From the NCBI GenBank assembly GCA_003566395.1, contig PXDL01000388.1, forward strand, positions 1-6,571: DNA of 6,571 nt. The letters run 5' to 3'. Source of the stretch: Balneolia bacterium. Its GTDB lineage: Bacteria; Bacteroidota; Rhodothermia; Balneolales; Cyclonatronaceae. The position numbers were made by a program, and so were the translations under genes. The notes under the pieces are model-generated. The model did no database searches and was not told the DNA's origin. It worked only from the letters and a program-made list of their open reading frames with translations. Numbering within the stretch: position 1 is the first letter of the stretch; each line of letters starts with the position of its first letter. Shown here one piece after another: positions 1 through 4,567 of this stretch.

Positions 1-431
1 AGTCAATCCGTATGCAGTCGTCTCTGTCACGCCAGATGGGAGCTCGCTTCGTGAAGTTTGAGTATGCCATCGGGGCAACCCCCGACCTTGACAACGACTT
101 CCCTGTTTTCCGTTACTCGGATGCTGTTCTTTCTCTGGCCGAAGCGCTTTGGCGTCAGGGTCAGGATGGAGAGGCACTCATGCTTGTTAATATGATCCGC
201 GAGCGTGCCGGCGTTAGCCCGTACACATCGCTCACAGCTGAAAACATGTTAGCTGAGCGGGGACGCGAGTTGTACACCGAGAACTGGCGCCGTCAGGACC
301 AAATCAGGTTTAACACCTTTAATGATCCATGGTGGGAAAAAGAGGCTTCACAGCCTTTCAGAAACGTTTTCCCGATTCCATTCGATCAGATTCAAGCTAA
401 CTCCAACCTGAACCAAAACCCTGGTTACTAA
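1..431 (+). CDS. SusD/RagB-family outer-membrane nutrient-binding lipoprotein, C-terminal fragment
   Basis: This is the 3' end of a gene whose start lies upstream of the window; the reading frame is already open at base 3 and ends at TAA 429-431, leaving 142 residues. The fragment has the C-terminal hallmarks of SusD/RagB proteins: DFPVFRYSDAVLSLAEA (the 'fRyaDvlL.yAEA' helix), VNMIRERAG, a following ERGRELYTENWRRQDQIRF stretch, then FRNVFPIP and the closing NQNPGY. In this family the protein is a surface lipoprotein that caps a SusC-type TonB-dependent channel and helps capture oligosaccharides, peptides or other large nutrients. The N-terminal signal peptide, the TPR region and the SusC partner are not in view. 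Substrate cannot be read from this part. The gene is followed by a strong terminator-like hairpin, consistent with susD being the last gene of its transcript. Family assignment is secure; the substrate is unknown. Confidence 0.95.
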   Translation, partial: SIRMQSSLSRQMGARFVKFEYAIGATPDLDNDFPVFRYSDAVLSLAEALWRQGQDGEALMLVNMIRERAGVSPYTSLTAENMLAERGRELYTENWRRQDQIRFNTFNDPWWEKEASQPFRNVFPIPFDQIQANSNLNQNPGY

Positions 432-459
432 GCTTCTGAATAAATAGTTTAGACCTCTG

Positions 460-508
460 AAGAAAAGGAAATGCATGCTCCGGTATGTGTTTCCTTTTCT
501 TGTTTAAT
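460..508 (+). terminator. Probable intrinsic terminator after the susD-like gene
   Basis: AGAAAAGGAA (461-470) and TTCCTTTTCT (491-500) are perfect reverse complements centred on 480.5. A460-T501 extends the outer stem. Inside, 471-478 pairs with 483-490 with three G-U wobbles, giving an almost uninterrupted 19-pair stem. The four-base loop TCCG (479-482) is closed by C478-G483, which is a cUNCGg-type tetraloop, a very stable RNA cap. The 5' arm is A-rich and the 3' arm runs into TTCTTGTTT, as in many intrinsic terminators, although the trailing U-tract is interrupted. It lies 28 bp after the susD stop. It could instead be an attenuator or an mRNA-stabilising hairpin that lets some transcription through to the next gene. 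Confidence 0.75.
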
Positions 509-517
509 GAGTTGTTG

Positions 518-3500
518 ATGCACCGGTTTAGCCCTACATATTTAAGACTAAGCAGCCTGGCCTGCCTATGCGCGCCCCTCTTTCTCTGGATGATCTTTTC
601 AGGCTGCAGCCGGGAAGAAGAGGTACGTATTTTTGAACGTCTGCCTTCCTCGCAAACCGGGATCACCTTCCGAAATGATCTCTTCCCGACCGAAGAGTTC
701 AATATGTATATCTTCCGGAATTTTTATAACGGAGGGGGAGTTGCAGCGGGCGACCTTACCGGAAACGGACTTCCCGATCTTTTTTTTACAGGAAATATGA
801 CATCAAACCGGCTGTACAAAAATCTGGGCGATTACCGGTTTGAAGACATCACAGAACAAGCAGGACTGCTGTCCGACGGTTCATGGAGTACGGGCGTGAG
901 CCTGGCCGACGTGAATGGAAATGGCCGGCTGGATATCTTCATCACGAAATCCGGTCCGGAAGAAGGCAGTCGCCGGCATAACGAGCTTTTTATTAATAAC
1001 GGGGACGGCACCTTCACAGAAAGTGCGGAAGAATGGGGTATTGCCGATATAGGACTTTCCACCCACGGCGTTTTTTTTGATTACAATGGAAGCGGGCTGC
1101 CCGATCTGTATGTAATCAACAATTCTTTTCACAGCCTGGAGGATTTTGCCGGCGTTACCGCCGAACAGCGTCTGATATCGGATCCGGAGGGTGGCAGCAA
1201 GCTCTACCGGAATGAAGGCGGCACTTTCACCGATGTAACCCGTGAGGCCCGTATTTTTGACAGCGCCATCGGATTCGGGCTTAGTGCGGTGGCTGCCGAT
1301 ATTAACCACAACGGGTTACCTGATCTTTACGTGGCAAACGATTTTTTTGAGCGCGATTATCTCTATATCAATAACGGCGACGGCACCTTTACAGAATCGC
1401 TTGAAGAACTTCTGCCCTCTATCAGTTTCAGTTCTATGGGCACCGACATCGCCGACCTTACCAACAACGGGCGGCCCGATATTTATGTGACCGATATGCT
1501 CCCTGAAGATCAGCATCGCCGACGATCAAAAATGACCATTGAAACCAGGGATGAATACCTTCGCAATGCCGAAAGAGGTTTCCATCATAAATACACGCGG
1601 AACGCGCTCCAGCTTAACGCGGGAGGTGATCGTTTTTCCGAAGCCGGACGACTCACCGGCACCCATTCCACAGACTGGAGCTGGGCTGCGCTCATAGCTG
1701 ATTTCGACCTGAACGGTCACAGTGATATTTTCGTGGCCAACGGCATCTATAAAGATTTACTCGATCAGGATTATCTCGAGTTCGTGGCCAATCCGCAGCG
1801 AATACGCGATATGATTCGCTCCGGAGAGGAAAATGTGATCATGAAGCTGCTCGACGAAATGAATTCTCAACCCCTGCAGAATTACCTGTTTGCAAATACG
1901 GGGCAGCTTCAGTTTGAAAACACCGCCACTGACTGGGGAATGTACGAAGCCGGGTTTTCAACCGGGGCGGCCTGGGCCGATCTGAACGGAAACGGCCTGC
2001 TTGATCTGGTGATTAGTAACGTGCACGATGAGCCGTGGATTTTCCGCAATCGAACCGACGAGCTCCATCCGGAACGCACCTGGCTTCGGATCGATCTTGA
2101 GGGGGAAGCTCCCAATACTCAGGCTCTCGGCGCTAAAGCCTATGTGTATGCGGGCGATGGGTTCTGGTATCGAGAACACAGCCTGCAGCGCGGATTTCAG
2201 TCGAGCGTGGAACCGGGTCTGTTTTTCGGACTCGGCGAAACGTCCCGGATAGATTCGCTTCTGGTTCGCTGGCCCGACGGGCGAGTTTCAAAACGGACCG
2301 GTGTTGAAGTGTCGCAGCGAATTACTTTGAAGCAGTCCGATGCCGGAAATCATCCTTTCCCTCTTCAACCGGAAGCTGTATTTCCCGGCGATGCCGTCTA
2401 TTCGGGAATGCCTGGTTTTCAATCCGATGAAGTCCGGCAGCCGGTTTTGAATGATGCCGCTCATCAGGCCTATGATCATAATGATTTCAGCAGGGAACAA
2501 CTGATGTTCTGGAAAACGTCGGTGGAGGGCCCGGCTTTGTGCAGCGGTGATATTCACGGATACGGGTTCCAATCTGTTTATATCGGAGGAGCGCGGGAAC
2601 AATCAGGGAGATTGTTCGCTCCGGATGACGAGCAGTTGTTTTCCAGTATTCATCAGACACTGTTTGAACAACATGCCTCATCGGAAGACATCGCCTGTCA
2701 TTTTTTTGATGCCACCGGAAACGGTCTTGACGATCTGTATGTGGTAAGCGGCGGGAATTCTTTTTCGGGGATGTCTTCGGCCCTGCGGGACCGGCTGTAC
2801 CTTAACAAGGGAAACGGAAATCTTGAGTTTTCCGGTCAAATCCTTCCCGGTACGACCGGGTTTTCATCAGGTTCGGCAGTAGTAAGCAATGATTTTACGG
2901 GAAACGGCCACGCCGATTTGTTTGTGGGAGGCAGGATGCGTCCGTTTGCTTATGGTATTCCTCCGCGCTCTTTTCTGCTTGAGGGAGACGGTACCGGAGC
3001 CTTTCGCGATATTACCGAGGCGTGGGCCCCGGAGTTGCTTGAAGCCGGAATGGTGACCTCCGCAGTTGTTGCCGACCTCACGGGAAACGGAGAAAAGGAG
3101 CTGGCTATCACAGGGCGATGGATGCCGGTTCGGGTGTTTGAAAATACGGGTTCATCCTTGCGGGAGATTACGCAGGAGCTGGGCCTTTCGGAGACTACCG
3201 GTTTGTGGAACGCGCTCATAGCGGCCGACGTAACCGGTAACGGCCGTACAGATCTGGTGGGCGGTAATCACGGGCTGAATACTATGTTTCGCGCTTCACC
3301 GGAAAAGCCGTTACGAATGACGGTTACAGATCTCGGTCAGAACGGACTAATTGATCAGCTGATTTCTCTTCCCGATAAATCCGGGACCTATTATCCGAAG
3401 GCCCTCCGGCACGAGTTCATGGATGCTGCTCCTTCTTTCCGCGAGACATTCCCGACCTACGATTCCTTTGCTGCGGCATCTGATCAGGAGCTGCTCTCCG

Positions 3501-3940
3501 GCCGGGATCGTGAACAAATGCTGGTTCTTGAGGCCCGGATGACGGCCACAACGGCCTTTCTTAACCGGGGGGACGGACGTTTTGAGGCAATAAGCCTGCC
3601 GCTGCAAACGCAGCTTTCACCCGTTTTCGGCCTCGCTGCGGCAGACCTGAACGGTAACGGTAGGCCCGAAATTATTACCGGTGGAAACCTGTATGGCGTG
3701 AAGCCGCAGACCGGAAAGTATGATGCATCACGACCGGCTGTAGTATGGTATGATGTAGAGGCCGATTCCTTTTTCACCCAGCCTTACCGGAATACCGGCC
3801 TTGAAGCGGACGGCGAAATCAGAAATATCATCACCCTGAAGCTGAACGGAGAAGCTGCTCTTCCACATCTGCTTTTTTCGCGCTATAATAGTGCTCCTTT
3901 GATATTTTCACCCCGGGCTGTGTCTTTTGAAGATGAGTAA
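518..3940 (+). CDS. FG-GAP/VCBS-repeat lipoprotein with central UnbV/ASPIC domain (CRTAC1-like), complete
   Basis: A 1140-residue predicted surface lipoprotein of the large Bacteroidota 'VCBS repeat-containing / CRTAC1-like' group. Its molecular role is not established; FG-GAP repeats generally fold as calcium-binding beta-propellers used for adhesion or ligand binding. Numbering from ATG 518: signal peptide 1-29 with basic n-region, hydrophobic core and lipobox FSGC (Cys30), then SREEE, a likely surface-export signal. Seven D-x-[NT]-x-N-G-x-x-D loops start at 79, 131, 188, 261, 313, 395 and 488. The family-typical TRNALQLN and STDWSWA segments lie at about 360-390. An UnbV/ASPIC domain spans about 533-601 (QRGFQSS, GLGE, VRWPDGR). 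A second repeat half has loops at 678 (degenerate), 731, 792, 853, 904, 938 (weak) and 1043. Start choice: an in-frame ATG at 485 lies inside the 3' arm of the terminator hairpin and would add a hydrophobic MCFLFLFNELL prefix, so 518 is preferred. There is no evident Shine-Dalgarno sequence. The length and closing segment suggest an intact gene. Confidence 0.93.
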   Translation: MHRFSPTYLRLSSLACLCAPLFLWMIFSGCSREEEVRIFERLPSSQTGITFRNDLFPTEEFNMYIFRNFYNGGGVAAGDLTGNGLPDLFFTGNMTSNRLYKNLGDYRFEDITEQAGLLSDGSWSTGVSLADVNGNGRLDIFITKSGPEEGSRRHNELFINNGDGTFTESAEEWGIADIGLSTHGVFFDYNGSGLPDLYVINNSFHSLEDFAGVTAEQRLISDPEGGSKLYRNEGGTFTDVTREARIFDSAIGFGLSAVAADINHNGLPDLYVANDFFERDYLYINNGDGTFTESLEELLPSISFSSMGTDIADLTNNGRPDIYVTDMLPEDQHRRRSKMTIETRDEYLRNAERGFHHKYTRNALQLNAGGDRFSEAGRLTGTHSTDWSWAALIADFDLNGHSDIFVANGIYKDLLDQDYLEFVANPQRIRDMIRSGEENVIMKLLDEMNSQPLQNYLFANTGQLQFENTATDWGMYEAGFSTGAAWADLNGNGLLDLVISNVHDEPWIFRNRTDELHPERTWLRIDLEGEAPNTQALGAKAYVYAGDGFWYREHSLQRGFQSSVEPGLFFGLGETSRIDSLLVRWPDGRVSKRTGVEVSQRITLKQSDAGNHPFPLQPEAVFPGDAVYSGMPGFQSDEVRQPVLNDAAHQAYDHNDFSREQLMFWKTSVEGPALCSGDIHGYGFQSVYIGGAREQSGRLFAPDDEQLFSSIHQTLFEQHASSEDIACHFFDATGNGLDDLYVVSGGNSFSGMSSALRDRLYLNKGNGNLEFSGQILPGTTGFSSGSAVVSNDFTGNGHADLFVGGRMRPFAYGIPPRSFLLEGDGTGAFRDITEAWAPELLEAGMVTSAVVADLTGNGEKELAITGRWMPVRVFENTGSSLREITQELGLSETTGLWNALIAADVTGNGRTDLVGGNHGLNTMFRASPEKPLRMTVTDLGQNGLIDQLISLPDKSGTYYPKALRHEFMDAAPSFRETFPTYDSFAAASDQELLSGRDREQMLVLEARMTATTAFLNRGDGRFEAISLPLQTQLSPVFGLAAADLNGNGRPEIITGGNLYGVKPQTGKYDASRPAVVWYDVEADSFFTQPYRNTGLEADGEIRNIITLKLNGEAALPHLLFSRYNSAPLIFSPRAVSFEDE
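752..2005 (+). repeat. FG-GAP repeat array, first half of the large lipoprotein (7 loops)
   Basis: Seven copies of the loop D-x-[NTD]-x-[NS]-G-x-x-D, each followed by a hydrophobic strand (LFF, IFI, LYV, LYV, IYV, IFV, LVI). Start-to-start spacings are 52, 57, 73, 52, 82 and 93 residues. A second repeat element, NNGDGTFTE or a variant of it, follows several loops. Seven copies would suit one seven-bladed propeller; the blade number is inferred from motif count only. Confidence 0.85.
1334..1360 (+). repeat. 27-bp exact repeat, copy 1 (in the first large lipoprotein)
   Basis: Identical base for base to 5399-5425. It encodes ANDFFERDY after loop 4 and contains a run of seven T. Flanking bases differ on both sides, so the identity stops exactly at 27 bp. 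Confidence 0.85.
2114..2290 (+). other. UnbV/ASPIC domain core in the first large lipoprotein
   Basis: Encodes NTQALGAKAYVYAG, then QRGFQSSVEPG, GLGETS and SLLVRWPDGR, the sequence signature of the UnbV/ASPIC domain, which in this group normally follows the first FG-GAP block. In the second large lipoprotein the matching 59 residues agree at 43 positions by direct comparison. The biochemical role of the domain is not known. Confidence 0.85.
2549..3670 (+). repeat. FG-GAP repeat array, second half of the large lipoprotein (5 clear and 2 degenerate loops)
   Basis: Clear loops are DATGNGLDD, DFTGNGHAD, DLTGNGEKE, DVTGNGRTD and DLNGNGRPE. DIHGYGFQS at the start lacks the last Asp, and DLGQNGLID sits only 34 residues after its predecessor, so it may not be a separate blade. 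Spacings are 53, 61, 61, 51, 34 and 105 residues. The array is more divergent than the first half and probably forms a second propeller. Confidence 0.75.
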
Positions 3941-3982
3941 ATTTAATCTCGTATTTACGTATTTGAAATCAATAACCCTGCT

Positions 3983-4561
3983 ATGAATAAAACGATTACG
4001 TTAGGAAGTTTTGCGCTTTCCTTTGCCTTGCTTTTTTTGGTTGCAAACGGATGCAACTCTGAAACGGAAGTGACCTATCACAGCCTCGTCGAAGAAGCGC
4101 TGCAATCGGGTGAGCGTCATGACAGCCTCTTTCTGGGGTATTATCTTGGTATGTCGCGTCAGGATTTTCGATCACACAGCTGGGATATGAACCAGCAGGG
4201 CATAGTAACAGGACTCACTAAGGTGGAGTACAAAACCGGCGACTGGCTTCCTTATGATGCAAATCTGGAATTTTTCCCTGATTTTGCCGACGACAGAATA
4301 TCCGGAATGCCGGTCAGTATTCATTACGCAGCATGGGCTCCCTGGAATCCGGAGCGTTCTTCCGATTCTTTGAAAGTGCATCTGGCCGAATATCTGGAAA
4401 AAACGTACGATCAGGAATTTCATCGTGTTTTTTTGCCTGAACAGAACAAAGCGGGATATTTCAGCGCGATGGGGAATCGGGGCATCAGCATCTGGCGCAG
4501 AGACGATATGTGGGTTTCTTTTGAAATCCGCGACTTGACGATAACCGGACCGGAGTTGTAA
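3983..4561 (+). CDS. Small lipoprotein of unknown function between the two propeller lipoproteins
   Basis: 192 residues. I do not recognise a named family. The N-terminus is a lipoprotein signal peptide: MNK, then a hydrophobic stretch to LFLVANGC, with Cys24 as the predicted lipidated residue. The following NSETEV is acidic, as expected for surface-exported Bacteroidota lipoproteins. The mature part has a helix-like segment (SLVEEALQSGE), a conserved-looking block DSLFLGYYLGMSRQDF then SHSWDMN at residues 47-70, a strand-turn-strand region (LEFFPDF to VSIHYAAW), an amphipathic helix (SSDSLKVHLAEYLEK) and C-terminal strands (GISIWRRDDMWVSFEI). There are no membrane segments after the signal and no visible catalytic motif. 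It starts 42 bp after the first large gene and ends 6 bp before the second, so it is almost certainly co-transcribed with them and probably works at the same place. The start is fixed by the signal peptide; no Shine-Dalgarno sequence is evident. Confidence 0.88.
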   Translation: MNKTITLGSFALSFALLFLVANGCNSETEVTYHSLVEEALQSGERHDSLFLGYYLGMSRQDFRSHSWDMNQQGIVTGLTKVEYKTGDWLPYDANLEFFPDFADDRISGMPVSIHYAAWAPWNPERSSDSLKVHLAEYLEKTYDQEFHRVFLPEQNKAGYFSAMGNRGISIWRRDDMWVSFEIRDLTITGPEL

Positions 4562-4567
4562 ACCTGA

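Noticed and set aside
441..453. Possible Bacteroidota -7 box (TAGTTTAG, compared with TAnnTTTG)
   Set aside because: One mismatch, no TTTG at the expected upstream distance, and it lies before a terminator hairpin, so it cannot be supported.
485..517. Upstream in-frame ATG giving an 1151-aa version of the first large lipoprotein
   Set aside because: It lies inside the 3' arm of the terminator hairpin and adds a hydrophobic prefix to an already complete lipoprotein signal peptide beginning at 518.
780..1078. Runs of eight T at 780-787 and 1071-1078 as possible phase-variation tracts
   Set aside because: They encode conserved Phe pairs in the repeat strands (such as LFFT and VFFD), the frame is intact, and runs of this length are common where TTT codons adjoin.
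881..1309. 142-codon minus-strand open frame, and similar antisense frames at 6026-6529 and 2288-2602
   Set aside because: All overlap well-supported coding repeats on the + strand; regular codon patterns in the repeats keep antisense frames open.
1242..1490. 82-codon + strand frame nested in another frame
   Set aside because: It lies wholly inside the first large lipoprotein gene in a different frame and has no independent support.
518..3940. First large lipoprotein as a recent fusion of two separate genes
   Set aside because: The FG-GAP, ASPIC, FG-GAP order and a length above 1000 residues are usual for this family, and the second paralogue shows the same junction region at its visible end.
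3937..3965. Short inverted repeat GTAAAT/ATTTAC and a TATTTG after the first large gene
   Set aside because: The stem is only 6 bp, AT-only except for one pair and without a T-tract; the TATTTG does not fit the TAnnTTTG box. It is more likely AT-rich spacer inside an operon.
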